From the NCBI RefSeq assembly GCF_002868845.1, contig NZ_PKUB01000018.1, positions 3,483 through 35,713 on the forward strand: a stretch of DNA of 32,231 nt. Direction: 5' to 3'. Every line of letters starts with the position of its first letter. Within the stretch, counting starts at the first letter, position 1. Under the pieces are notes generated by a model. That model saw nothing but the letters and a program-made list of their open reading frames with translations. It was not told where the DNA came from and did no database searches. The DNA is from Desulfuromonas sp. GTDB lineage: Bacteria; Desulfobacterota; Desulfuromonadia; Desulfuromonadales; BM501. The position numbers and the translations under genes are program-made. Shown here one piece after another: positions 7,347 to 16,285 of this stretch.

Positions 7347-10300
7347 ATGAGCAAGAAACTCTTCCTTTTGATTGTCATCGGTATTGCTGCCTGGTCAGGC
7401 CTGCTGGCCTTTCTGGTTCGGCTTGCCATGGAGGCCGACGGCGTGCCGAGCGCACCCGTCATGACCGCGGTCTCGACCCGAACGGTCGATGACGGCGCGC
7501 TGCTGGAGGTTTCGGTTACGGGGGAAGGCCTCGATGAGTCGGTCCGGGCCGCGCTCTACGCGGACCTTTCCAACAGCCGGGCCATCGTCGGCTCGCTGGA
7601 CACCCTCGGGTTGTTTACGGGGGTGGCGGTGGCCGATGGCAGGGCTTACCTGGCCAGCAGCCATTACGGGATGCAGGTTGTCGATGTTTCAAACCCCTCC
7701 AGGCCCCATTTTCTCGGGGCCATGAGCACGCCCGGAAAGGCGATCAGTGTGGTCCTTCAGGGGGATCGGGCCTATGTCGCGGACGGCGAGGGCGGTCTGC
7801 TGATCGTCGATGTCAGCGACCCGGAAAATCCAACCCTGGTCAGTACGGTTCCCCTTCCCGGGGTGACCTGGGAGCTTGCCGTCGCAGGCGACCTGGTGTT
7901 GACGACTAACGGCAAGAATGGAATCCATGTCGTCGATGTCGCCGATCCCTCCGAACCGAAGCTCCTGTCCCGGTTTGACACCGAGGGGTTCGCCTGGTCC
8001 GTTTCGATTGAAGGGGACCGAGCTTATGTCGCCAATGACAGAAAAGGTCTTCTGATCCTGGACATCGGGAATCCGTCCTGCCTGCGGAAGGTTGCCGAGG
8101 TCGACACCCCGGGGATAGCCAGGGGCGTGGCCTCGGCCGGGGACCTGGCACTGATTGCCGACTTTCGTGAGGGACTGCATGTTGTCAGCCTGTCCGGGGC
8201 GCAGGGGCCCGCAATTATTGGTCACGCGGATATCCCAAACTGGGTCACGAAGGTCACCTGCCGGGGGGGGCGCGCCTATATCTCTGCCGGGCCCTCAGGG
8301 CTGGTCGTCGTGAATCTGGATGATCCGGCCAGACCCAGGATCGAGGGAGTGGTCGATACCAAGGGCATAGTCCGTGGGGTGGCCCTCGACGGGGACTTCG
8401 CTTTTCTGGCGGACGGCAGGACGGGGCTGAAAATCTTGGAACTGCCTCTGCCAGAAAGCCCAGAACTCCCAACGGCCCCCACGGCCGGTCGCGTCGGCGC
8501 CTTGGCACCTGCCGGAGACTTGGCCTACGTTGCCAGTGATCATCACGGCCTGCAGGTTTTTGATCTGAAAACTCTAAAAACGCCGAAACTTATCGGCTCG
8601 ACAGGTACGTTTCAGAAAGGGCGAGAGGGCGATGCCCTTGTAAGGAGCCCGACAGCTTCCGTTGATGTTGACGTGGACGGGAACCTCGGTTGCTTCCTTA
8701 ACGATGGGCATGTGATGGCCATCGACCTTCACGACCCGAGGGGGCCTTCGGTCGTCGGTTCGGTCAAGTCCCCCGGCACAGCCATTGGTGTTGCGCTTCG
8801 CGGGGATGTCGCCTATCTGGCCGACGGAGATTCCGGATTTCAGGTTGTCGATCTCACCAACCCGCGTCACCCCCGTCTCGGGGGTTCCGTGGAGACTCCC
8901 GGCAGAGCCTGGGGGGTTGCCCTCGACGGTCCTCGAGCTTATCTCGCCGACGGGGAGGGGGGGCTGCAAGTCCTGGACATTCAGGACCCACTCCGCCCCA
9001 AGGCGCTAGGTCGGCTTCAGACCCGGGGGGTGGCCAGGGAGGTGGCCGTTTCCGGGAACCTGGTCCTGGTGGCCGCCATGGAGGGCGGGGTGCACCTGGT
9101 CTCGGTGGAAGACCCGTCACGGCCTCGTCTTCTCGGAACGGTCCAAACCGAGGGCAGGGCCTTTGGGGTTGCCGTTGCAGGGAACCTGGCCGCAGTCGCC
9201 TGTGGGACTGAAGGGGTTCAGCTTTTTGATCTCCTGGATCCCATGAAGCCCCTGCCACTCGGGCGGCTGAATGTCCCCCTAAACGCCTTGAAGGTGGCCC
9301 TCGCCGGGAGCCAGATGTACGTCACCTGCGGAAGGGGCGGACTGCGGATCGCAGATATCAGTGACCCCCGCATTCCGCGGATCATCGGATCGTCGCCCGC
9401 AGCAAGCAGTTTTGTCGAGGTTTGCCTGGCAAACGATCTGGTCTATCTCGTCGATTCGCTTTTCGGGATCCGGGTTGTCCAGGCCAAAGACCCCTTCCAC
9501 CCCGAAATCGTCGGCAGTCTTCCTGTTTCGGCCCAAGGCAACGACCTGGTACTGGCAGGGGACCTGGTTTACCTGGCCGCGGGGGCCGAGGGAGTAAAAA
9601 CGGTGAACGTTGAGGATCCCCAGCGTCCGGTTTTAACCGGGTCTCTGGCGTTGGAAGGGCTGGCCCACGGCATTGACCGGGGAAACGGTCATCTCTTCGT
9701 GGCCGGCGGCCGTGACGGCCTCTTCGTGCTCGCTCCGGAGGGGCGGGCCGGGTTGCGGCTGGCGGGGCGGCTCGGGACCGCGGGGTATGCAAGGCGGGTC
9801 TGCGTGAAAGACGGCAGGGCCTACCTGGCTGCCGGGAAAGGCGGGTTGCACATTATCGACATCAGGGAACCGGCCCAGCCAAAACTCTTTGCAACCTTTT
9901 CATTGCCCTGGCCCGAGGAGGCATTTGGCTTCGCATTTGATGTGGCCGTTTCCGGGGAGCTGGCTTATGTCGCCCACGGGCGGGGAGGGCTGACCGTTGT
10001 CGACGTTCGCGACCCCCTTCGCCCGAAGCTGATGAGCCAACTGGGCATTCCTGGCTTCTCTCGCGCCGTGGCCATTGACGGGGAGCGGGCCTACCTCGCC
10101 TCCGGCCATGGAGGGGTGGTCGTCGTTGACGTGGCCGACCCGCGGCGACCCGTCCTTGTCGCTTCTTACCTGGGCATCACCGAAGGTCAGGACGTGGCCG
10201 TCCATCGCGGCTATCTGCTCGTTGCCAACGGAGGGGGCGGCGTTTTGTCCGTGCCAACTCCGATGGAAGTTCCCTGCGTCGATGTCCAGAACCGGAACCT

Positions 10301-10412
10301 GGTCACTTTTGAGGTCACCGGCCTCGATCCCTCTTTGGCCTATTCCCTCCGTCTGTTCAATCGTTTCGGTTCCAGTGCGTTTCCGGACGTCCTTCGTCTG
10401 CCCGCAGACTAG
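7347..10412 (+). CDS. Membrane-anchored LVIVD-repeat beta-propeller protein
   Basis: A 1021-residue protein starting at ATG 7347, 34 bases after the kinase reading frame ends; the ribosome site is weak. Residues about 4-26 form one hydrophobic segment (signal anchor or uncleaved signal), so the rest should be periplasmic. I count about 20 tandem repeats of 42-48 residues, each with the LVIVD pattern (G-L-x-V-V-D-V-x-D-P-x-x-P-x-x-x-G) preceded by A-Y-V/L-A. Twenty-one blades would fit three seven-bladed propellers. The last 55 residues are a separate, probably beta, domain. LVIVD propellers are thought to be extracytoplasmic binding or scaffold proteins; no catalytic motif is seen. It converges on the TonB-dependent receptor gene, sharing a CTAG at the stops, so a joint role is plausible but unproven. 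Confidence 0.85.
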   Translation: MSKKLFLLIVIGIAAWSGLLAFLVRLAMEADGVPSAPVMTAVSTRTVDDGALLEVSVTGEGLDESVRAALYADLSNSRAIVGSLDTLGLFTGVAVADGRAYLASSHYGMQVVDVSNPSRPHFLGAMSTPGKAISVVLQGDRAYVADGEGGLLIVDVSDPENPTLVSTVPLPGVTWELAVAGDLVLTTNGKNGIHVVDVADPSEPKLLSRFDTEGFAWSVSIEGDRAYVANDRKGLLILDIGNPSCLRKVAEVDTPGIARGVASAGDLALIADFREGLHVVSLSGAQGPAIIGHADIPNWVTKVTCRGGRAYISAGPSGLVVVNLDDPARPRIEGVVDTKGIVRGVALDGDFAFLADGRTGLKILELPLPESPELPTAPTAGRVGALAPAGDLAYVASDHHGLQVFDLKTLKTPKLIGSTGTFQKGREGDALVRSPTASVDVDVDGNLGCFLNDGHVMAIDLHDPRGPSVVGSVKSPGTAIGVALRGDVAYLADGDSGFQVVDLTNPRHPRLGGSVETPGRAWGVALDGPRAYLADGEGGLQVLDIQDPLRPKALGRLQTRGVAREVAVSGNLVLVAAMEGGVHLVSVEDPSRPRLLGTVQTEGRAFGVAVAGNLAAVACGTEGVQLFDLLDPMKPLPLGRLNVPLNALKVALAGSQMYVTCGRGGLRIADISDPRIPRIIGSSPAASSFVEVCLANDLVYLVDSLFGIRVVQAKDPFHPEIVGSLPVSAQGNDLVLAGDLVYLAAGAEGVKTVNVEDPQRPVLTGSLALEGLAHGIDRGNGHLFVAGGRDGLFVLAPEGRAGLRLAGRLGTAGYARRVCVKDGRAYLAAGKGGLHIIDIREPAQPKLFATFSLPWPEEAFGFAFDVAVSGELAYVAHGRGGLTVVDVRDPLRPKLMSQLGIPGFSRAVAIDGERAYLASGHGGVVVVDVADPRRPVLVASYLGITEGQDVAVHRGYLLVANGGGGVLSVPTPMEVPCVDVQNRNLVTFEVTGLDPSLAYSLRLFNRFGSSAFPDVLRLPAD

Positions 10413-12886
10413 AAAAAGCACTCCACCCCCACCCAGAACTGGCGACCCAGCCGGTATCCAGCCCCTTCCTCGATCCTGATTCTGCTGTTGAAGACGTTGG
10501 AGATCTCTGCGTTCAGGGCGAGGAGGGCCGGACCCAGCTCTCTCTGCCATGCGAGCTTCCAGTCGAAGGTCAGGGCGTCGGGCCTTTTGACCCTTTCGTA
10601 GACCGCCAGGGATTCAACGATCTCCTCCCCCGTTCCCGGGTCGATGCGGCGCTCGCCCTCAGGGACCGGTTTCTCCTCATCGGTGTTGGCCACGTCACGG
10701 TAGCTGCCGGTGTATTTTGTGAAATTGGTGAAGGTCAGGCCAAAGGGCAGGCGGGCGATGTAGGTCAGCTTGCCCTCCCAGCGCTCGTAGTTTTCCTCGG
10801 GCAATTGGCCCAGGTAGACGATCTCGTTTCCGAACCAGACTCGCGCCTCGCCCTCCTCCTCGTTGATGATCTCGTCCAGGTCGGTGTTGGTCGAGCGGGT
10901 CTGGCGCCAGACCGCGTTGAGGGCCAGGGAGTGGCCGGGCCAGTAGCGCTCCCAGGAGAGGCGCAGGCTGTCATGGCGGCTGCAGCCCTCGTTGGTCAGC
11001 CTGTAGTAACGGAGACCGTCCGGCTGCAGGGGGCCGTACTGGCGGGCGAACTCGTCGCTTCCCTCGCGGTAGACGTACTTCAGGCTCAGGCGCCCTCCCA
11101 TCAGGGATTGGTCCAGCCCTAGCGTGGCCTCGTCAGAGCGGGGCGTGTCGAGGCGGGAGAAGCGATGGACATTGGTTCCCTGGAAAGGGGCCGGCTCCCA
11201 GGCGGTCAGGCGGTTTTGATGGGAAGTCCGGGTCTCGGCGGCCGGCGGGGCGATGGCCTCGCGCAGCTTGTAGGTGAGCAGGGTCCGGCCGTAGTAGCGG
11301 TTCAGCCCCCCGGTGATGACCGTTCGTCCCTTGCCCTTCAGGTCGTAGCTCAGGCTGAGCCGGGGGGACAGGTTGGCGTTTTTCATGAAGTCGTCGTAGG
11401 AGAGGCGCAGCCCGGGAAGGGCCTGGAAGTTCCCGAACCGGGCGCGGTCCTCGGCGTAAAGGGCGACCTGGGTGATGGTCGCCTCGGTGGAGCTCTTGCG
11501 GTAGACCTTGCGTTCGGTGAAAAACTGCTCGCCCTCCTCGCAGGCGAACTGGTCCTCCCCGCAGACGATGTCGGGGGAGATCCGTGCCTGTCGGTAGTCG
11601 TAGGTGGTGAGCGGGCGGTCGTAGGTTCCCCGGGTGTTCTCCATGTCCCAGCCGAGGCCGATGCCGTGCTCGGCCGGTCCGGCGAGCAGGGGGGCGAGGG
11701 TGACATCCCCCTTGAATTGCCAGGTCCGCTGGGTTTTTTCGATGTCCCCCCAGCCCCCCTCCTGGCTGTAGTCCGATCCAGCTGCCCGTCCCCAGTCCTT
11801 GGTGTCGGTCGCCGCCCAGCTGCGGAAATGCCGGGGGGCGTCGCGGCTGTTCTCGCTCTGGCGATAGGCCGCCCTCAGGTCCAGGTCTCCCGCCGGGAAA
11901 AAGCGGTAGTAGCGAAGGGCGCTCAACAGGCCGCTGCCTTCGATGCGAAAGTCGCTGCCGAGGGCGTTGGGAATGAAATGGTCGCTCCGGTAGGGGGAGT
12001 AGACGGCGGTCAGGTCGAGAAGATCGTCCGGGGAAAGGTCGCTGGTGGCCTTCAGGGTGTAGTTCTCCAGGCGCCTGATCTGGTCCCGGTAGCCGCCGAG
12101 GTGAGCGAGGGGGATTCGCGAGTGGAGGAGCTGGTAGGCCGGCAGTAGGCCGAGGCGCTCGGTCAGGGGGAGGTCGAGGCTGATGCCGGCGTGCTGTTTT
12201 TCAAAGCGCGGCTGGCGGCTCGCCGTGTTCGAGTGGTCGAAATCGTACCGATCGGCGTCGTCGAGGTGAAACTCTGTCCAGCCGTCACGGGTGGTGCGGA
12301 AAAAGAGATTCCCCCCATATCGTTTGCGGGGGCCCCGGGCCGTGGTCTCCACGACTCCCCCGGTGAAGCCGCCGAAGCGGGCCGGGACGTTGGTGTCGTA
12401 GAGGGTGATCTCCTCCACCAGGGAGGTGTCGAGAAAGATTTCCTGGGGGTGGCCGGGGACGTTTCCGACCGAGTGCGGGTTGCGGGTCGTGGGGTCGAGA
12501 AGGCTGTTGTTGCCGATCCCGTCGATGGTGAAGACGTTCTGGTAGGCCCTCCCCCCGGAGATGGAGACGTCCGGAGGGAGGATCTCCCCCCCGGTGAGGG
12601 AGGAGCGGGCGGGGTCACGGAGCTGGACGTCGGGCAGGACGTCGAGGACTTCGTTGACGCTTCCGTTGCCCCGGGGAAAGCCCTCGAGCACCTCCCTGCC
12701 GATCGTGGTACGGCCCGCGGCCCCGATGTCGAGAATGTGGCCGATGACCGTGACCGGCGCAAGCTCCTGGACCGGCGAAGCCTCCTGGGCCTGCGGCGGC
12801 GGACCGAGGGGGACCAAGAGCAGGGCGGCCCCCCATGCCAGGGCCGCCCAGAAAGGCAGGGATGCAAAGCGGGGAGACGGGGGCAT
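10409..12886 (-). CDS. TonB-dependent outer-membrane receptor
   Basis: 825 residues. ATG 12886-12884 overlaps the stop of the upstream lipoprotein gene as TGATG, so the two are translationally coupled. A signal peptide of about 33 residues (cleavage near PPQAQ) is followed by a TonB-box-like ELAPVTVIG. The plug domain, about residues 45-165, includes SVNEVLDVLPDVQLRDP, a VFTIDGIGNNSLLDP segment and VEEITLYDTNVPARFGGFTGGVVE. The remainder is a beta barrel of alternating aromatic strands that ends in Phe, the usual outer-membrane assembly signal. A Cys442/Cys449 pair in one loop may form a disulfide. The substrate cannot be told from sequence: no siderophore, cobalamin or glycan genes are adjacent. 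The coupling to a large lipoprotein and the nearby tonB suggest a self-contained uptake system. Confidence 0.9.
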   Translation of the reverse strand: MPPSPRFASLPFWAALAWGAALLLVPLGPPPQAQEASPVQELAPVTVIGHILDIGAAGRTTIGREVLEGFPRGNGSVNEVLDVLPDVQLRDPARSSLTGGEILPPDVSISGGRAYQNVFTIDGIGNNSLLDPTTRNPHSVGNVPGHPQEIFLDTSLVEEITLYDTNVPARFGGFTGGVVETTARGPRKRYGGNLFFRTTRDGWTEFHLDDADRYDFDHSNTASRQPRFEKQHAGISLDLPLTERLGLLPAYQLLHSRIPLAHLGGYRDQIRRLENYTLKATSDLSPDDLLDLTAVYSPYRSDHFIPNALGSDFRIEGSGLLSALRYYRFFPAGDLDLRAAYRQSENSRDAPRHFRSWAATDTKDWGRAAGSDYSQEGGWGDIEKTQRTWQFKGDVTLAPLLAGPAEHGIGLGWDMENTRGTYDRPLTTYDYRQARISPDIVCGEDQFACEEGEQFFTERKVYRKSSTEATITQVALYAEDRARFGNFQALPGLRLSYDDFMKNANLSPRLSLSYDLKGKGRTVITGGLNRYYGRTLLTYKLREAIAPPAAETRTSHQNRLTAWEPAPFQGTNVHRFSRLDTPRSDEATLGLDQSLMGGRLSLKYVYREGSDEFARQYGPLQPDGLRYYRLTNEGCSRHDSLRLSWERYWPGHSLALNAVWRQTRSTNTDLDEIINEEEGEARVWFGNEIVYLGQLPEENYERWEGKLTYIARLPFGLTFTNFTKYTGSYRDVANTDEEKPVPEGERRIDPGTGEEIVESLAVYERVKRPDALTFDWKLAWQRELGPALLALNAEISNVFNSRIRIEEGAGYRLGRQFWVGVECFF

Positions 12887-15800
12887 CAGTCGGCGAAGAG
12901 GGGCCGCAGGTCCTCCGCGTCGGAGATGCCGTCCCCGTCGCTGTCTTCGTCCAGTTCGAGGCCCGAGGCGAGGATGTCCTCTTCGGAGGCGAGGGGGTTG
13001 AAAAAGTCGGGCCGGCCGTCCCCGTCCGTGTCGACGTTGGCCACCCAGGTGTCGGCGAAGGCGTCCTGCTGGGCGAAGGCCTCGGCGATGGCCTGGATGG
13101 CCAGGTAGCGGTCCTCGGCGTAGGGGATGGCGTTGGCCAGATCCAGGGCACGTTCCATGTCTCCGGCGTCAGCGTAGCCGCCGACGATATGGTCTTTTTT
13201 GTCGTCCACGTATTTTTCAATCCGGGTGGCCTCGACGAAGATCTGGTCGGCGGTGTCGCGCGCGGCGTCCACGATCGCCAGGGCCCCGGCCCGGTTGCCC
13301 GCCTGGACCATGTACCGGGCCGCGTCGAGAAGATTGTCGACCTCGTCCTCGGCCAGGTCGTCATGGTCGTCGCCGGTGTAGTCCGTCCCCTCGTCGAAGA
13401 TCGCCATCGACCGATCGGCAAAGCGCTCGATGGCGGCCTCCGCCCCGGTAAAGTCCTCCATCTCCAGGTAGGCCCGTGCCAGGACCTCGAAAAGCTCGGC
13501 TCCGTCCTCCGCGCTCGCCCCCAAACCGAAACTCTCGGCGGCAACGAACGCTCCTTCCATCAGGCCGGCCGCCGTCGAATAGTGGCCGAGGAGGTCGTAA
13601 ACGAGGGCGAGGTCCGCAGATCCCTTGACGAGGTATTCGGGCTCGGCCATCTCGCCGAGGACCGCTTCGCCCCGGGCCAGCAACTCGGCGGCAATGTCGC
13701 TCTCCCCGATCTCCCCGTAGAGGTCGGCCACCTTGGCATAGCCCTGTTGGATCAATTGGACATACCTGTCCTTGTCGCTGGAAGGTTCCAGGGTCGCAAG
13801 AAGCTGGGTCGCCGCGTCGAGCGCCCGTTTTGCCAGGGCGAACTCCCCGTCCAGGATGTAGGCCAGGGCGATGTATTCGGCTCCCTTGTTGACCGCGAAA
13901 TAGGTCAGCGCCTCGATCTTGTCCGTGTCGGCCGGCAGGCGTTCGTTCACGATGACCAGGGCGGCGTCGAAGCCGGAGATGAGGGCCTCATAGGTGGCCA
14001 CCAGTTTGTAGGCTTTGGTCTGGTAACTGGTGCCGTTCCTCGTAGAACCGAACTGGTTGACATAGGTGTCCGGGATGGTTTCGGCCAGGGCGAAGGCCCT
14101 TTCAGCCTCGCCGGCCCGGTAAAGGAGTTCCACCAGGGCGGGCACATAGACCCAGGTGGCGTCCAAGGTGAGCCCTTCCAGGCCGTCATCTTCCCGGATG
14201 GCGATGAGCTGGTCGCAGATTTCAAGGGCGACCTCAGACTCACCCAGGTCCGCGAAGCGCTCGGCCGTTTCCAGGAGGTAGAAGGTCTTGAGCCCGTAGT
14301 AGCTCTTGCCCTTGGACTCGTTGGGGGGGGTCTCCAGAGCATAAGCGTAGAGGGAGTCGAGCAGGGGCATGGCGCCTGCGAGGTCCCCATCTTCCAGATG
14401 GGCATCGAGGACTTTCAGGGTCCCGGTCAGCAGGCGGCTGTAGGTTGTGTAGGTGCCGAGATAAGGGACCAGGCTCTCGATGTATTTAAGGACCTCCTCG
14501 GTCCTCTCAAGAGCGCCCGCTCTGCGAAAATCGGCTCCCAGAAATTGAAGGTTCAAAATATCATCTTTGCCGACGCTGGCTTTGCCCTTGGCCTCGATGA
14601 TGTCCAGGTAGAGGGCAAAGGCCAGGTCGAGGGCCTCGACCGCTTCCATGGGCCTGCCGAAGTCCCTCAGGCTCTTGGCCAAATCCCGGTAGGCATCGGC
14701 ACGGACCTGGGATTGGTAGATCTGGGTCGCGATGAGGGATGCCGCCTCGTCAAGGAGACCCGCCTGGGCCTTGCCCCCGGCGACCTCTCGCATGATGGGG
14801 TCGTTGGCGGCGTCGTCGAACACCATGGCCGTCAACTGCTCGGCCCGGTACAGGTGGGAGAGGTCCGAACCGTAGTAGTAGGCGAGGCGCTTGGCGTTGT
14901 CGTCACCGGGAATCTCGTGCAGCAGCAGGGGCTCCGCGCTGCTGTAGAGGGTATCCGTCTCCGCCAGTGATGCGATCTGCGGGTCGGCCTCCAGGGGGAC
15001 GGGAAGGCCATTTTCCTCCTTGACCAGAAGTGCGGAAAAGTCGGCGGGCTCCGCCTCCAGCCACTCCAGGGAAGATAGGCCGTAGCTGAAGAGGACATAG
15101 CGGGTAATGCGCTGTAGCGCGACGCCGTCGAGGGGGATGGTCTTCTCCGCCGCCGCGGTCAAAACCATGTCTGCAATGAGGTCTGACTTTTCATCGACCG
15201 CGAGGCGGGTCTCTTCGGAGAGGCTGCTGCCGGGGCCGGCTTCCAGTAGGCTGCCGAGGGCGTCGGCAAAGCCGGAGGCGATCGACGCTTGTTTGAAGAT
15301 GGTCGCCGGTGAGAGTTGGCTTCCGCCGCAGAGAGCGCTGTAGAGCTTTTGCGCCGAATGGATTTGGGCGTCATCGAGGCCCAGATCGGCGAGCAGGCCG
15401 GGGTCAAGCGACCCGGTTCCGGTGACCAGAGGCTCTTCCCCCGCCTGCCGGGCGAGGTGCGCCAGGGGGTCGGCTATCCCCACCTGTCTCAATTCCAGAG
15501 CCAACCGGCTCAGGAGCAGGGAGCGTTTGAGCAGTTCCGGATCGCTCGACGGCGATGCACCGAGAGCCATTCCGGCTTTCAGCCCGAGCCACGAACGGAT
15601 ACGCTGCTCCGCCTCTGCGGGGCTCTCCCCGCTGTGAAGCGAGGCGGCCAGGAGGGAGGTCGCCGGAGTTACCGTGATGGACTCCTCCAGTCCTGCAAAG
15701 TGGGCCAGGGACGACCGCAGGGCGATCCCGGTGAAGTCGGCCCCGGTTTCGGTGTCCAGGCCGCCGGTGGCGACAACTTCGAGGGGTTCGAGGCTCGCCC

Positions 15801-16113
15801 CTTCAGCCATTTCGAAGGAAAAAGCGCCATGGGGACCCGTTTTCGTTTCGCAGCGCCCCGTACCGCTGGGGCCGCAGAGGCGTGAAACTTCATCCGTATC
15901 GGTGTCAACGATTCGAACGATCGCTCCTGCGATAGGCCCGTCCTCGACGGTTCCCGCGAGGGAAAGGGCACCGGGCCTCGAGTCAGTGCCGTCTCCTCCG
16001 CCGCCACAGGCTCCGAGGAAAAGGGCGAGAAGAAGCGACAGGCAAAGACGATGGTTCAGCGATTTGAGCAGGGTGCCGGCAGCGGGAAGCGAGCGCAGGG
16101 AAAGGCATTCCAT
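12886..16113 (-). CDS. Large lipoprotein with helical repeats and C-terminal calcium motifs
   Basis: 1075 residues. Start ATG 16113-16111 with GGAGGA six bases upstream. The signal peptide ends in LFLGAC (lipidated Cys36), followed by a Gly-rich tether. Residues about 48-130 look like a carboxypeptidase-regulatory/Ig-like beta domain (AGTVEDGPIAGAIVRIVDTDT). From about 440 to 1000 the chain is helical, with repeated TPR-like pairs (for example LVYDLLGHYSTAAGLMEGAF and ARAYLEMEDFTGAEAAIERF). The last 50 residues hold two thrombospondin type-3-like calcium loops (DTDGDGRPD and DEDSDGDGISD). It is coupled to the TonB-dependent receptor by TGATG. By analogy with SusCD pairs it could be the surface substrate-binding lid of the receptor, but it is not a SusD homologue that I can recognise. 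Very acidic overall. Confidence 0.85.
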   Translation of the reverse strand: MECLSLRSLPAAGTLLKSLNHRLCLSLLLALFLGACGGGGDGTDSRPGALSLAGTVEDGPIAGAIVRIVDTDTDEVSRLCGPSGTGRCETKTGPHGAFSFEMAEGASLEPLEVVATGGLDTETGADFTGIALRSSLAHFAGLEESITVTPATSLLAASLHSGESPAEAEQRIRSWLGLKAGMALGASPSSDPELLKRSLLLSRLALELRQVGIADPLAHLARQAGEEPLVTGTGSLDPGLLADLGLDDAQIHSAQKLYSALCGGSQLSPATIFKQASIASGFADALGSLLEAGPGSSLSEETRLAVDEKSDLIADMVLTAAAEKTIPLDGVALQRITRYVLFSYGLSSLEWLEAEPADFSALLVKEENGLPVPLEADPQIASLAETDTLYSSAEPLLLHEIPGDDNAKRLAYYYGSDLSHLYRAEQLTAMVFDDAANDPIMREVAGGKAQAGLLDEAASLIATQIYQSQVRADAYRDLAKSLRDFGRPMEAVEALDLAFALYLDIIEAKGKASVGKDDILNLQFLGADFRRAGALERTEEVLKYIESLVPYLGTYTTYSRLLTGTLKVLDAHLEDGDLAGAMPLLDSLYAYALETPPNESKGKSYYGLKTFYLLETAERFADLGESEVALEICDQLIAIREDDGLEGLTLDATWVYVPALVELLYRAGEAERAFALAETIPDTYVNQFGSTRNGTSYQTKAYKLVATYEALISGFDAALVIVNERLPADTDKIEALTYFAVNKGAEYIALAYILDGEFALAKRALDAATQLLATLEPSSDKDRYVQLIQQGYAKVADLYGEIGESDIAAELLARGEAVLGEMAEPEYLVKGSADLALVYDLLGHYSTAAGLMEGAFVAAESFGLGASAEDGAELFEVLARAYLEMEDFTGAEAAIERFADRSMAIFDEGTDYTGDDHDDLAEDEVDNLLDAARYMVQAGNRAGALAIVDAARDTADQIFVEATRIEKYVDDKKDHIVGGYADAGDMERALDLANAIPYAEDRYLAIQAIAEAFAQQDAFADTWVANVDTDGDGRPDFFNPLASEEDILASGLELDEDSDGDGISDAEDLRPLFAD

Positions 16114-16140
16114 TGAGTATCCTCCATTAAAAAAGATTGG

Positions 16141-16169
16141 AATATACCATGATTGTTGAAAAGATTCAG
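16141..16169 (-). promoter_or_regulatory. Candidate promoter of the lipoprotein-receptor operon
   Basis: On the minus strand, CTGAAT (16169-16164) and TATATT (16146-16141) are separated by 17 bases, placing a start about 20 bases upstream of the lipoprotein start codon at 16113. The -10 is good and the -35 weak. Confidence 0.4.
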
Positions 16170-16221
16170 CAGGTTTAAGATTGGTCGTGTTTAAGAATTC
16201 TTCCGTCTTTTGGACTAATGC

Positions 16222-16250
16222 TTGACCGGCCGGATTCTACGGCGTATAAA
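16222..16250 (+). promoter_or_regulatory. Sigma-70-type promoter of tonB
   Basis: TTGACC (16222-16227) and TATAAA (16245-16250) are separated by exactly 17 bases. The expected start near 16257 favours the ATG at 16286 over the ATG at 16265, which would leave only about 8 leader bases and no ribosome site. It lies back to back with the operon promoter of the receptor locus. Confidence 0.7.
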
Positions 16251-16285
16251 AAAGTCGTCACGGTATGGGGGAGAGATCGGTCGGC

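Noticed and set aside
12835-14970. 711-codon plus-strand open frame
   Set aside because: Antisense to the large lipoprotein; its Gly/Val/Asp-rich product is a by-product of GC-rich codon use.
12886-16113. SusD family assignment for the lipoprotein
   Set aside because: Gene order resembles SusCD, but the sequence has TPR-like pairs and calcium loops rather than recognisable SusD motifs, and the organism is not Bacteroidetes-like.
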